NCBI RefSeq assembly: GCF_023016155.1
Contig: NZ_JALKBG010000006.1
Coordinates: forward strand, 558,001 to 622,000
Direction of reading: 5' to 3'
DNA: 64,000 bases
Origin: Aliiroseovarius sp. F20344
GTDB taxonomy: Bacteria; Pseudomonadota; Alphaproteobacteria; Rhodobacterales; Rhodobacteraceae
Made by a program: the position numbers and the translations under genes. Under the pieces are notes generated by a model. It saw only the letters and a program-made list of their open reading frames with translations. It did no database searches and had not been told where the DNA came from. Positions 33,737 to 43,379 of this stretch are shown in pieces; position 1 is the stretch's first letter; each line of letters opens with the position of its first letter.

Positions 33737-35566
33737 TCAGTCTTCCATCGCTTCCAGCTCGTCGATGAAACCTTCGATCATTCCCAGGCCTTTGGCCCAG
33801 AAATTCGGGTCGGACGCGTCGAGCCCGAAAGGGGCCAGAAGCTCTTTGTGGTGCTTCGATCCGCCAGCTTCCAGCATCTCGAAGTACTTTTGCTGGAAAT
33901 CTGCATCGCCTTCTTCGTAGACAGCATAAAGCGCGTTCACTAAGCCGTCGCCAAACGCATAGGCGTAGACATAGAAGGGCGAATGGACGAAGTGGGGGAT
34001 GTAGGACCAGAACGTCTCGTACCCATCCATGAAATCAAAGGCTTCGCCAAGGCTTTCAGCTTGTACGGACATCCACAGTGCGTTGATGTCATCGGGTGTC
34101 AGTTCGCCTTCTGCGCGGGCCGCGTGCAGTTTGCACTCAAAGTCATAAAACGCGATCTGACGGACAACCGTATTGATCATGTCTTCGACCTTGCCAGCCA
34201 GCAGCACTTTCTTTTCCGCATTTGTATTGGCTTCCGACAGAAGCTTGCGGAAGGTCAGCATTTCGCCAAAGACGGATGCGGTTTCAGCCAGTGTCAGCGG
34301 TGTCGATGATAGCATCTCGCCTTGCTTGGCGGCCAAAACCTGATGCACACCGTGGCCCAATTCATGCGCTAAGGTCATCACGTCACGCGGTTTGCCCAGA
34401 TAGTTCAACATCACATAGGGGTGGACGTCTGTAACGGTCGGATGGGCAAATGCCCCCGGTGCTTTGCCGGGTTTCACGCCTGCATCAATCCAACCCTTCG
34501 AGAAGAAGGGCGCAGCGATCTTAGCCATTCGGGGATCAAAATCGGCATAGGCGTCCATGACGATCTTTTCGGCTTCTGGCCAGCTGACCAGCGCGTCATC
34601 TTCCATCGGCAATGGTGCGTTGCGGTCCCAGACCTGCATCCGGTCAAGCCCCAACCACTTGCGCTTAAGCTCGTAATACCGGTGCGACAGGCGCGGATAG
34701 GCGTCGACCACAGCGTTTCGCAACGCCTCGACCACTTCAGGCTCTACATGGTTCGACAGATGTCGCCCGGTCTGCGGGCTGGGCATTTTGCGCCACGTAT
34801 CCTCGATGGCTTTTTCCTTAGCCAAGGTGTTGTGAACGCGCGCGAAAATCTTGACGTTCTCGCCCAGCACGCGGGCGATCTCTTCTGATGCGGCTTGACG
34901 GGTGTCGCGATCTTTCTCGGTCAGAAGGTTTGCAGTCGCTTCAAGCCCGCGCTCTTCACCATTCACCGTGAACATCAGCCCTGCGACAGTTTCGTCAAAC
35001 AGTGTGTTCCAAGCGGATGCCCCGACCGAGGACTTGTCGTGCAGAAACTGTTCCAGCTCGTCTGACAGCTGATAGGGGCGCATGGCGCGCAGACGATCAA
35101 AGATGGGCTTGTAACGGGCAAGGTCTGCGTTGTCGGCAAACCACCCGTCCAGCACTGTGTCATCAATCCGGTTCACTTCGAGCGAGAAGAACACCAAGGG
35201 CGCGGTGAAAACGGTAATCTGTTCCTGACAGTTCTGGAAAAACTGCGCACGATCTGCGTCAGTTGTCTGCTGGTAATAGCGCAGGCCTGCAAAAGACATG
35301 ATGCGCCCACCGATCAGCTCAATTTTCTCGTAAGCCTTCACGCAGTCCAACATGCCAGCAGCATCCAGATCCGCCAGTTTTCCCTGATAGGTCTGGGCGA
35401 AATCAGCACAGGCGGTTTCAAGCCATTTCAGATCACGCTCAAGCTCTGGTGCGTCTTGCGAGCTGTAGAGATCAGATAGATCCCATTCCGGCAGATCTCC
35501 GAACGGGTTTTCCCCCGTTCCGGCAGTTGCATCTCGCAGAATTTGTGGGGGTAGGGTGGAAAACAT
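33737..35566 (-). CDS. pepF: M3-family oligoendopeptidase F
   Basis: A 609-residue cytosolic zinc peptidase that trims short peptides. The active site is LAHELGHGVHQ (HExxH, about residue 390), with the downstream Glu in LAETASVFGEM; the N-terminal helical domain (LPEWDLSDLYSSQDAPELER) is typical of PepF. The ATG at 35566 has GGAGG six bases upstream and is much better than an upstream ATG at 35692 that would run through the spacer and overlap the yciI gene. It follows the YciI gene by 87 bases on the same strand. Confidence 0.94.
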   Translation of the reverse strand: MFSTLPPQILRDATAGTGENPFGDLPEWDLSDLYSSQDAPELERDLKWLETACADFAQTYQGKLADLDAAGMLDCVKAYEKIELIGGRIMSFAGLRYYQQTTDADRAQFFQNCQEQITVFTAPLVFFSLEVNRIDDTVLDGWFADNADLARYKPIFDRLRAMRPYQLSDELEQFLHDKSSVGASAWNTLFDETVAGLMFTVNGEERGLEATANLLTEKDRDTRQAASEEIARVLGENVKIFARVHNTLAKEKAIEDTWRKMPSPQTGRHLSNHVEPEVVEALRNAVVDAYPRLSHRYYELKRKWLGLDRMQVWDRNAPLPMEDDALVSWPEAEKIVMDAYADFDPRMAKIAAPFFSKGWIDAGVKPGKAPGAFAHPTVTDVHPYVMLNYLGKPRDVMTLAHELGHGVHQVLAAKQGEMLSSTPLTLAETASVFGEMLTFRKLLSEANTNAEKKVLLAGKVEDMINTVVRQIAFYDFECKLHAARAEGELTPDDINALWMSVQAESLGEAFDFMDGYETFWSYIPHFVHSPFYVYAYAFGDGLVNALYAVYEEGDADFQQKYFEMLEAGGSKHHKELLAPFGLDASDPNFWAKGLGMIEGFIDELEAMED

Positions 35567-35652
35567 GAGACCTCCGAATACTTGTTCCTCAAGACATAGG
35601 CGGTGCGCGAGTTGGTTGCAATCTACTGCTGTTTTTGCCCTTGCGCGTGGGC

Positions 35653-35952
35653 TTATAGAATTGCGGACTGATCCTCTAAAATCTTGCCCCATGTGAAGAT
35701 CTGATAGTTGCGATAGGCAGGGACAAAGAACGGATCTTCTTTAATGAGCGCTTCGACCGCGTCGCGGGTGTCAGCGTCAACAATCCAGAGCGCACCACAG
35801 AAATCGGCTTCTGGACTTGGCTTCAGGCCCCCGCCGATGACAAGCTCGGGGTGGGCCATAGCATAGGCCACATGGGCGTCGCGCGTCTTCCTGTCGGCAC
35901 GAATGTTGTTCATCTCAGGTTTGTCTGTGAATATGACGGCCCAACGCTGCAT
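35653..35952 (-). CDS. YciI family protein
   Basis: A 99-residue ferredoxin-like-fold protein with the YciI pattern: WAVIFTDKPEMNNIRADRKTRDAHVAYA with the conserved His (R-x-x-H-x-x-Y), GGGLKPSPEADFCGALWIVDAD and the terminal FFVPAYRNYQIFTWGK. Family members resemble muconolactone isomerase-like and BolA-neighbour proteins; the reaction is unknown. It begins after GGAGATACC and probably shares a transcript with pepF. A 16-bp perfect tandem repeat lies right upstream. Confidence 0.86.
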   Translation of the reverse strand: MQRWAVIFTDKPEMNNIRADRKTRDAHVAYAMAHPELVIGGGLKPSPEADFCGALWIVDADTRDAVEALIKEDPFFVPAYRNYQIFTWGKILEDQSAIL

Positions 35953-35964
35953 TGGTATCTCCTT

Positions 35965-35996
35965 GTTTTATAGAAGCTTGGTTTTATAGAAGCTTG
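35965..35996. repeat. Perfect tandem repeat, 16 bp x 2
   Basis: GTTTTATAGAAGCTTG occurs at 35965-35980 and again, without a gap, at 35981-35996. It lies 12 bases upstream of the YciI start and looks like a recent slip duplication that may alter the spacing of that promoter. Confidence 0.95.
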
Positions 35997-36169
35997 GCGG
36001 TGAACCTGACACGGGAATAGGGCCACTTAAGTAGGGGGAATGCGGCCAAGTTAGACCGCTATGATGTCCGCGCATTGGTGGAAACCGGCCTATTTTCCCC
36101 CTTGGGGGGTTTTGACCCGGCCCGAGCGTCCCTTTATAGGGAGGAGGTCTTTCCTTAGGAGCTTTAGGC

Positions 36170-38704
36170 GTGATCAGATTCGTCCTTGGCATTTTTGGTG
36201 CAGCCTTTACCGGCATCACCCTTGCGATTTTTATGGCTGCACTTGTCGTGGGCGGCGTTTTCTGGATGTATTCCAGGGACTTGCCTAGCCACGAGCAGTT
36301 GTCAAATTACACGCCAGCAACGATCAGCCGGGTCTATTCCGGCGAAGGCCAGCTGATGGATGAGTTTGCGCGTGAGCGTCGCTTGTTTGCCCCGGCAGAC
36401 GAAATTCCGGATCTGGTGAAGCACGCTTTCATCTCGGCCGAGGATAAAAACTTTTACAATCACGCAGGTTTTGACCCGCGCGGAATCGCGGCGGCCGCGA
36501 TCGAGGCTGCACGCGGGGGCGCTCTTCGTGGTGCGTCGACGATCCCGCAGCAGGTTGTGAAGAACTTTTTGCTGAGCTCGGAACGGTCTGCTGAACGGAA
36601 GATCAAGGAATTGATCTTGTCGGTGCGTCTGGAAAACACCCTGTCCAAGGATGACATTCTGGCGCTTTACCTGAACGAGATTTTCTTGGGCCAGAACTCC
36701 TATGGTGTGACGGCTGCCGCCCAAACCTATTTCAACAAGACGTTGGACGAGCTGGAACCGCACGAGGCTGCCTATCTGGCGACCCTTCCTAAAAAGCCTG
36801 CAAAGTTGCACCCGGTCCGCAACAAAGACGTCGCCCTTGGGCGTCGAAACTATGTCCTGCGTGAGATGTATCAGAACGGTTACTTGGATGAGGCCGTGTA
36901 CGAGGCCGAAGTCGCATTGCCGCTTCGGTCCGTGCAAAACGGTGACTTTGAAGGGTTCCGCACCGCATTGCCCTCCAGGGACTACTTCACCGACGAAATC
37001 CGTCGTCAGCTAAGCCGTGACTTCGGGGAAGAAGAGTTCTTTACCGGCGGTCTGACCATTCGCGCAACAGAACACCCTCATCTGCAAGAGGTCGCAGCCG
37101 CAAGCCTTCGCAATGGGCTTGAGAAATATGACCGGGGCAGGGGCGTTTGGCGCCCGACCGGGGTGACCTTGCCTGATGCTGCATTGGTGGATGAAGCCAG
37201 CTGGCGCGCGGCCTTGGCCGAAACGAAGTTCCCGCGTGATGTTGCGGGATGGTCCCCGGCCGTCGTGCTTGAACTTGGTGGCAATGATGCCCGTATTGGG
37301 ATCGAAGGTGTTGAAGACGACGAGGATGGGCATTGGATCCCAGCCAAAGACGTCACTTGGGCACGCCGTTTGAACGAAGACGGAAGCCTGGGTCGAAAAG
37401 CCCGCGTGGCAGGCGATCTGCTGAAACTGGGCGAGGTTGTTCATGTTCGCCGCATGGTCAGCGATGATGACGGCAGCTTTATCCGCTGGACGTTGCGCCA
37501 GATCCCGGAAGTGCAGGGCGGCTTTATGGCGATGGATGTGAACACGGGTCGTGTCTTGGCGATGCAGGGTGGGTTTAGCTATCAGCACTCGGTCTACAAT
37601 CGCGCGACACAGGCGCAGCGGCAGCCGGGTTCAAGCTTCAAACCGTTTGTTTATGCTGCGGCGTTGGACAGCGGGTTCTCTCCTGCAACCATCGTGATTG
37701 ATGCCCCGATCGAAGTTGTGTCGGGGGGCGAGATCTGGCGCCCGAAAAATGCGTCGAACAAGTTTTACGGCCCGACCCCCCTGCGGACTGGGATCGAGCA
37801 ATCGCGGAACCTGATGACTGTGCGTTTGGCGCAGGAAATTGGGATGGACACGGTGGCGGGCTATGCTGAACGCTTTGGCGTTTACGAACGTATGAATCCC
37901 TTCCTTGCGAACGCGCTGGGCTCGGAAGAAACCACTCTTTTCAAGATGGTAGCGGCCTATGCGATGTTTGCCAACGGGGGTGAACGGGTTGAGCCGACGC
38001 TGGTTGACCGCGTTCAGGACCGTTGGGGGAAAACGGTTTATCGGCACGACCGCCGCGACTGCGTGAACTGTGATGATCCGGTGCTAACATCTGGTGCAGA
38101 GCCGACAATCGACAGCAACCGCGAACGTGTGATGGATGCGATCACTGCCTATCAGCTGACCTCGATGATGCGTGGCGTTGTTCAGCGCGGTACGGCCAGC
38201 CGAACAGTGAACCTGCCGGTTCCAACTGCTGGTAAAACGGGAACGACAAACGATGGACGTGATGTTTGGTTTGTTGGCTTCACTTCGAACATCGTGGCAG
38301 GGTGTTACATCGGCTATGACCGTCCTCGCACCATGCCCGGTGCATCGGGTGGCGGGATGTGTGGTCCGGTGTTCAACGGGTTCATGAAAGAAGCCATCAA
38401 AGAACTGGGCGGAGGGGACTTCAAGGTTCCCAAAGGCGGGCATTTCATTAAGATTGACCGGTTCTCTGGCGCTCGTTTGCCCAACAACGCCAGTGGCGAT
38501 CATGTTGTGGCGGAGTACTTCCGCGATGGGGAAGAGCCGCTTTTCGGTGTGATGTTCGACGGTGGTTTTGCGATGGGGGCCAATCTTCCGCTGTTTGATA
38601 ACGCTTCAGAGAACTCTGCAAAGGTTAAAACCTCGACAGGTAAAACCGTTGTGGTGCCTGGTAAGGCTGATTTTGGATCGCTGTCCTCTGGCGGGCTATA
38701 TTAA
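36170..38704 (+). CDS. mrcA: Penicillin-binding protein 1A (bifunctional transglycosylase/transpeptidase)
   Basis: An 844-residue class A PBP that polymerises and cross-links peptidoglycan. It has an N-terminal membrane anchor (LGIFGAAFTGITLAIFMAAL), a GT51 domain with FISAEDKNFYNHAGFDPRG and RGASTIPQQVVKNFLL, an OB-like insert (about residues 330-440), and the transpeptidase domain with QPGSSFKPFVYAA (SxxK), a later SRN motif (EQSRNLMTV) and KTGTTNDGRDVWFVGFT (KTG). The start is GTG at 36170 with AGGAG upstream (36156-36160). It diverges from the yciI gene. Length and order are typical of alphaproteobacterial PBP1A. Confidence 0.96.
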   Translation: MIRFVLGIFGAAFTGITLAIFMAALVVGGVFWMYSRDLPSHEQLSNYTPATISRVYSGEGQLMDEFARERRLFAPADEIPDLVKHAFISAEDKNFYNHAGFDPRGIAAAAIEAARGGALRGASTIPQQVVKNFLLSSERSAERKIKELILSVRLENTLSKDDILALYLNEIFLGQNSYGVTAAAQTYFNKTLDELEPHEAAYLATLPKKPAKLHPVRNKDVALGRRNYVLREMYQNGYLDEAVYEAEVALPLRSVQNGDFEGFRTALPSRDYFTDEIRRQLSRDFGEEEFFTGGLTIRATEHPHLQEVAAASLRNGLEKYDRGRGVWRPTGVTLPDAALVDEASWRAALAETKFPRDVAGWSPAVVLELGGNDARIGIEGVEDDEDGHWIPAKDVTWARRLNEDGSLGRKARVAGDLLKLGEVVHVRRMVSDDDGSFIRWTLRQIPEVQGGFMAMDVNTGRVLAMQGGFSYQHSVYNRATQAQRQPGSSFKPFVYAAALDSGFSPATIVIDAPIEVVSGGEIWRPKNASNKFYGPTPLRTGIEQSRNLMTVRLAQEIGMDTVAGYAERFGVYERMNPFLANALGSEETTLFKMVAAYAMFANGGERVEPTLVDRVQDRWGKTVYRHDRRDCVNCDDPVLTSGAEPTIDSNRERVMDAITAYQLTSMMRGVVQRGTASRTVNLPVPTAGKTGTTNDGRDVWFVGFTSNIVAGCYIGYDRPRTMPGASGGGMCGPVFNGFMKEAIKELGGGDFKVPKGGHFIKIDRFSGARLPNNASGDHVVAEYFRDGEEPLFGVMFDGGFAMGANLPLFDNASENSAKVKTSTGKTVVVPGKADFGSLSSGGLY

Positions 38705-39281
38705 TCAGGAAAACAACCTGAAATAGAGCGGTTGATCGCGGTCCTCCCACAGCCCTTTCGAAAAACTTCTGCAGTGAAAAGCATTTTGCCCATTGTCATT
38801 TCATGGGTGCAGCACTTATGTTCAGGAAACGGAGGCGGATGTTGAAACGCGCCCCGCTCTGAGAATTTCTCTGTCATGGAGACGGATGCCGGTACTGAAA
38901 AACCGCAGACCACATCATGACAGGTTAAAAGCGCTTCGGGACGCAGCCGCAAGACGGACTGGCCGCCGAAGCTGGAAATTGATGACCCGGCAGTAGGTTT
39001 TATCAAACTTGCCCCGGTGTCGGTTGATACGCCCACGCTTTGCACAGCAAAGGGGGGCACATAATGGGTCTCGTACGAACCGCCGGTTTAACCGGACAGG
39101 ATAGGCGAGGCCGGAGAAGAAACGCGATGATGCGTGCGAGGACAGAGCAAGTAGGCAGACAGGGGCAAGTGCCCCTTGATTTGTTGTCTCATCCCCCGCA
39201 TCTGCTCGCCCTTACAAGTCACCTCTATCACGTTGCGCGTCCTCCAGGACGGGTGCGGCGATCCGGGTGCAGAAAGATACA
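38705..39281. other. 577-bp spacer before rne, probable long RNase E leader
   Basis: No supported protein gene on either strand; a 119-codon minus-strand frame at 38701-39060 and short plus-strand frames match no family. Near the stop of mrcA, TCAGG-AAAACAA-CCTGA can form a small stem. Closer to rne there are self-complementary elements: CCGGTTTAACCGG (39083-39095), AGGGGC-AAGT-GCCCCT (39161-39176) and CGTCC-TCCA-GGACG (39238-39251). A structured leader through which RNase E controls its own message is known for enteric rne; here it is inferred from position, length and hairpins. Confidence 0.45.
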
Positions 39282-42143
39282 ATGGCAAAGAAGATGCTTA
39301 TCGACGCCACCCACGCCGAGGAAACTCGGGTTGTGGTGGTTGACGGAAACAAGGTCGAGGAATTTGACTTTGAATCCGAGAACAAACGCCAACTTGCAGG
39401 CAATATCTACCTAGCGAAAGTCACGCGGGTTGAGCCTTCGCTTCAAGCAGCATTTGTAGACTACGGCGGAAACCGCCACGGTTTCCTGGCCTTCTCGGAA
39501 ATTCACCCGGATTATTATCAGATCCCTGTGGCTGACCGCGAAGCGCTTTTGGAAGAAGAGCGCGCCTATGCAGAAGCACTGGCCGCCGAGGAAGACAAGC
39601 CCAAGACACGTCGTCGTCGCCGTTCTCGGTCGCGCTCTAAGGCGGAAGAGACCAAGTCGGATGATGCGGTTGCCACCAAAGAGATCGATCAGGCCTCCAG
39701 TGGTATGGATGTGATTGATCTGGACGATGCTGGATCAGATGAAACCGAGGGCCATTCGCCCATGGATCTGGTTGCTGAAACCCCGGTTGAAGAACCCACA
39801 GATGAAAATTGGGCCGATGCTGAAGGTGCAGACAAGGCTGAAGCAGCTGAAACACCTGAAGAGGCCTCTGAACAAGACGCCAAGTCAGACGCTGATACGT
39901 CATCTTCCGAGAATGATGACGACAGTGATGACGACGAAGATACACCTTTGGAAGCGTCCGAGAAGGATGACCAGATCGAGCGTGTGGCCGATGACGATTC
40001 CAGCGAAGAAATTCGTCCGCGTCGCAAGCCGCGCCCGAAGCGTTACAAGATCCAGGAAGTGATCAAGGTACGCCAGATCCTACTGGTACAGGTCGTGAAG
40101 GAAGAGCGCGGCAACAAAGGCGCAGCTCTGACCACCTATCTGTCGCTGGCGGGTCGGTACTGTGTGCTTATGCCCAACACCGCACGCGGTGGCGGGATCA
40201 GCCGCAAGATCACCAACGCCGCTGACCGCAAGAAACTAAAGGAAATCGCCGCCGAGATCGATGTGCCGAAAGGTGCCGGGCTGATCGTGCGTACGGCTGG
40301 GGCCAAGCGTACCAAGACCGAGATCAAGCGCGACTATGAGTATCTGCAGCGCCTTTGGGAACAAATCCGCGAGCTGACGCTGAACTCCATCGCGCCGGCC
40401 AAGATCTACGAAGAAGGCAACCTGATCAAACGCACGATCCGCGATCTGTATTCGCGTGAAATCGACGAAGTGTTTGTTGAGGGCGAAGCGGGTTACCGCG
40501 TGGCCAAGGACTTCATGAAGATGATCATGCCGTCTCACGCGAAAAACGTGAAGCTGTATCAGGACGCCATGCCGCTGTTCGCGCGCTATCAGGTCGAAAG
40601 CTATCTTTCGGGCATGTTCAACCCGACAGTGCAGTTGAAATCTGGTGGTTACATCGTGATCGGCGTGACGGAAGCCCTTGTGGCGATCGACGTGAACTCG
40701 GGCCGGGCCACGAAAGAAGGCTCGATCGAGGAAACCGCTACGAAGACCAACCTTGAGGCTGCTGAAGAAGTGGCGCGTCAGTTGCGTTTGCGCGACCTTG
40801 CCGGTCTGATTGTGATCGATTTCATCGATATGGATGAACGTCGAAACAACAACGCCGTTGAAAAGCGAATGAAGGACAAGCTGAAGACCGACCGCGCCCG
40901 CATTCAGGTGGGTCGTATCTCGGGCTTCGGTTTGATGGAAATGTCGCGTCAGCGTCTGCGTCCTGGGATGATCGAGGCAACGACCCAGCCTTGTAACCAT
41001 TGCCACGGCACTGGCTTGATCCGTTCGGACGACAACCTTGCCCTGAACATCCTGCGTCAGCTGGAAGAAGAGGGCGTGCGCCGTCGTTCACGCGAAGTTT
41101 TGGTGAAGGCCCCTGTGGGGATCGTAAACTTCCTGATGAACAACAAACGCGAGCATATTGCGCAGATCGAAGCACGCTATGGCATGTCGGTTCGGATCGA
41201 AGCAGATCCTTTCCTGATCTCACCAGATTACACGATCGAGAAGTTCAAGACCGCCACGCGTGTGGTGCCGGAAGCTGCGCCCGTTGTGTCTGTTGATGCG
41301 TCGATCATGGCTGACATCGATGATGTGGAAGACGCGGAAGTGATCGCGGAAGACACCACGGATGAAGTGCCGGCAGCTGCTGAGGGCGAAGATAAGCCCA
41401 AGAAGCGCCGTCGTCGGCGTCGTCGCCGTCGTGGTCGCGGTGGGGATGAGCAGCAGGATGCTGAACAGTCCGAGAGCGGAGAAGCCGAACAGGCTGCTTC
41501 GGAAGGGGATGCGAAAGCTGACGAGACTTCTGAAGACACAGACGCCCCTAAGGATGCTTCTGAAGAACCGACAGAAGAGAAGACCAAGCGCAAACGTGCC
41601 ACCCGGTCGCGCAAGAAGAAGACCGACGAGGTTGCGGCTGATGCTGAGGGTGCCGACGCGGTCGCGACCGAGGCAGTAGAGGCCGAAGCGCCAGCTGAGG
41701 AAGAGAAGCCCAAAAAGCCAGCGCGCAAGCGTCGGACATCCAAGGCGAAGGCCGAGGAAGAGGCCAAGGCGGCAGACTCTGAGGTTTCCGACGAGGCAAA
41801 GCCAGAGGCATCAGAAGAAGCAAAGGAAGAAAAGCCCAAGCGTAAGCGTGCAAGCCGTGCGAAAAAGCCGAAGGCTGAGGACGCTCCGGCCGAGGCAGAA
41901 GCCAAAGCGGAAGAGGCTCAGGCTGAGGAAGAAAAACCCAAGAAGCCGGCTCGTAAACGCGCGCCGCGCAAGAAGGCTGAACCAGTAGCGGCCGAGGCTG
42001 AAAGCGCCCCGGCGGAGGCCCCCAAGGCTGACCCAGAACCCGTCGCAGTTGCTGCGGTTGCCGAACCTGCTCCGGCTGCAGAGGTTAAGTCGGATGAGCC
42101 GCCCAAACCAAAGCGCAAAGGCTGGTGGTCTCTGAACCGCTGA
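39282..42143 (+). CDS. rne: Ribonuclease E/G family endoribonuclease RNase E
   Basis: A 953-residue RNase E, the core of the RNA degradosome. The N-terminus (MAKKMLIDATHAEETRVVVVD) and S1 domain begin normally, but the S1 domain is split by an acidic/basic insertion of about 165 residues (about 100-265) before KYKIQEVIKVRQILLVQVVKE resumes it. The catalytic core has the 5'-sensor and DNase-like region with VAIDVNSGRATKEGS and FIDMDERRNN, and the Zn-link CNHCHGTG (CPxC type). The C-terminal ~280 residues are low-complexity blocks of Glu/Ala and Lys/Arg (KKRRRRRRRRRGRGG; KKPARKRR repeated), a scaffold and RNA-binding tail. It ends with a terminator shared with the convergent TusA-like gene. Confidence 0.95.
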   Translation: MAKKMLIDATHAEETRVVVVDGNKVEEFDFESENKRQLAGNIYLAKVTRVEPSLQAAFVDYGGNRHGFLAFSEIHPDYYQIPVADREALLEEERAYAEALAAEEDKPKTRRRRRSRSRSKAEETKSDDAVATKEIDQASSGMDVIDLDDAGSDETEGHSPMDLVAETPVEEPTDENWADAEGADKAEAAETPEEASEQDAKSDADTSSSENDDDSDDDEDTPLEASEKDDQIERVADDDSSEEIRPRRKPRPKRYKIQEVIKVRQILLVQVVKEERGNKGAALTTYLSLAGRYCVLMPNTARGGGISRKITNAADRKKLKEIAAEIDVPKGAGLIVRTAGAKRTKTEIKRDYEYLQRLWEQIRELTLNSIAPAKIYEEGNLIKRTIRDLYSREIDEVFVEGEAGYRVAKDFMKMIMPSHAKNVKLYQDAMPLFARYQVESYLSGMFNPTVQLKSGGYIVIGVTEALVAIDVNSGRATKEGSIEETATKTNLEAAEEVARQLRLRDLAGLIVIDFIDMDERRNNNAVEKRMKDKLKTDRARIQVGRISGFGLMEMSRQRLRPGMIEATTQPCNHCHGTGLIRSDDNLALNILRQLEEEGVRRRSREVLVKAPVGIVNFLMNNKREHIAQIEARYGMSVRIEADPFLISPDYTIEKFKTATRVVPEAAPVVSVDASIMADIDDVEDAEVIAEDTTDEVPAAAEGEDKPKKRRRRRRRRRGRGGDEQQDAEQSESGEAEQAASEGDAKADETSEDTDAPKDASEEPTEEKTKRKRATRSRKKKTDEVAADAEGADAVATEAVEAEAPAEEEKPKKPARKRRTSKAKAEEEAKAADSEVSDEAKPEASEEAKEEKPKRKRASRAKKPKAEDAPAEAEAKAEEAQAEEEKPKKPARKRAPRKKAEPVAAEAESAPAEAPKADPEPVAVAAVAEPAPAAEVKSDEPPKPKRKGWWSLNR

Positions 42144-42161
42144 TAGGAAGCAAAGTAAGAG

Positions 42162-42189
42162 AAAGCCGGGCACATCGCCCGGCTTTTTT
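42162..42189. terminator. Bidirectional intrinsic terminator between rne and tusA-like gene
   Basis: GCCGGGC (42165-42171) pairs with GCCCGGC (42177-42183), flanked by AAA on one side and TTTTTT on the other, so it can act on both converging transcripts. Confidence 0.9.
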
Positions 42190-42192
42190 CGT

Positions 42193-42429
42193 TTAGCCGC
42201 GTTTGATGAAGTAAAAGGTTACGCCCTCGGGACCAGACTGATCATCTTGCCCCACAAGCTTGTGCCCTTGTTCTGCACAGAAATGCGGAACGTCGATCAC
42301 GGCAGCAGGGTCGGTGGCCTGAAGTCTAAGGACCTGACCCTTCTCAAGCGATTTCAACCGCTTGCGTGCTTTCAGCACGGGCAGGGGACACAATAGCCCA
42401 ATGGCATCCAGATCATCATCATAGGTCAT
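42193..42429 (-). CDS. TusA-family sulfurtransferase
   Basis: A 78-residue protein of the TusA/SirA/YeeD family. The active-site motif is LDAIGLLCPLPVLKARKRL (CPxP, Cys near residue 13) followed by the usual beta-strand VLRLQATDPAAVIDVPHFC. It carries sulfur as a persulfide for tRNA thiolation or other sulfur transfer. ATG at 42429 (MTYDDD) is the start that fits the family. It converges on rne and diverges from ccdA, which may share a redox context. Confidence 0.93.
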   Translation of the reverse strand: MTYDDDLDAIGLLCPLPVLKARKRLKSLEKGQVLRLQATDPAAVIDVPHFCAEQGHKLVGQDDQSGPEGVTFYFIKRG

Positions 42430-42545
42430 ACTGTTCCATAATATCTGCGCCTTGCCCTGTCCATCCTCGGCCAGATCGCAACTTGTCGCGCAGATGTGAC
42501 AAAGCAGCAGGTGACGCCGCCCAAAACCCACGTTATGTGAAAGAT

Positions 42546-43298
42546 ATGTTTGGAATAGAGCTCATCGACGCAAGCCTTGTGCCTGCCCTGACCATCGCCT
42601 TCATCGCGGGGATCCTAAGCTTCATAAGCCCCTGTGTATTGCCGATTGTGCCGCCTTATCTGGCCTATATGTCGGGGATCAGCATGTCTGAAATGAACGA
42701 GGGCGGATCGGGTCGCGGCAAGGTGCTGTTGGCTGCCATGTTTTTTGTTCTGGGTCTGTCGACGGTCTTTCTGTTCCTGGGCTTTGCCGCATCCGCGTTC
42801 GGGGCGATGTTTTTGCAAAATCAATCTCTGTTCGCGGGGATCGCGGGTGTGGTCGTCATGGTGTTCGGCGCGCATTTTCTGGGCGTGATTTCGATCCCGT
42901 TTCTGAACCGCGAAGCGCGATTGGATGCAGGTGATCAAGGTGGCAGCGCGTTTGGGGCGTATCTTTTAGGGCTCGCCTTTGCCTTTGGTTGGACGCCCTG
43001 CATCGGGCCGCAGTTGGGCGCGATCTTGGCCTTGGCTGCAAGCGAAGGCTCGGTTGTGCGCGGCACTGTGTTGCTGGCCGTATACGCAATTGGATTGGGC
43101 CTTCCTTTCCTTTTGTTCGCCGCATTCTTTTCGCGTCTGGGCGGGCTGATGGCGTTCATGAAACGCAATATGGAGCGGATCGAGCGCATCATGGGTTTGC
43201 TTTTGTGGACCATCGGCCTACTGATGCTGACAGGCGGCTTTTCCCGCTTCTCTTACTGGTTGCTCGAGATGTTCCCGGCCATGGCCACGCTGGGTTAA
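42546..43298 (+). CDS. ccdA: CcdA thiol:disulfide transporter (cytochrome c biogenesis)
   Basis: A 250-residue membrane protein with six hydrophobic segments, moving reducing equivalents from cytosolic thioredoxin to the periplasm for cytochrome c maturation. The two redox cysteines are in ISPCVLPIVPPYL (Cys30) and FGWTPCIGPQLG (Cys152), each in the inverted repeat typical of CcdA. ATG at 42546 (MFGIEL) is chosen as the family start. It diverges from the TusA-like gene. Confidence 0.94.
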   Translation: MFGIELIDASLVPALTIAFIAGILSFISPCVLPIVPPYLAYMSGISMSEMNEGGSGRGKVLLAAMFFVLGLSTVFLFLGFAASAFGAMFLQNQSLFAGIAGVVVMVFGAHFLGVISIPFLNREARLDAGDQGGSAFGAYLLGLAFAFGWTPCIGPQLGAILALAASEGSVVRGTVLLAVYAIGLGLPFLLFAAFFSRLGGLMAFMKRNMERIERIMGLLLWTIGLLMLTGGFSRFSYWLLEMFPAMATLG

Positions 43299-43379
43299 GC
43301 AAGGGTGCAAAATCTATGCGCTGGGGGTTATTTCCCCGACCAATCCGGTCTAACCTGACAAAAAGTACAGGCCGGGCAG

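Noticed and set aside
38701-39060. 119-codon minus-strand frame in the spacer before rne
   Set aside because: No known family, no good ribosome site, composition unlike coding sequence here; treated as spacer.
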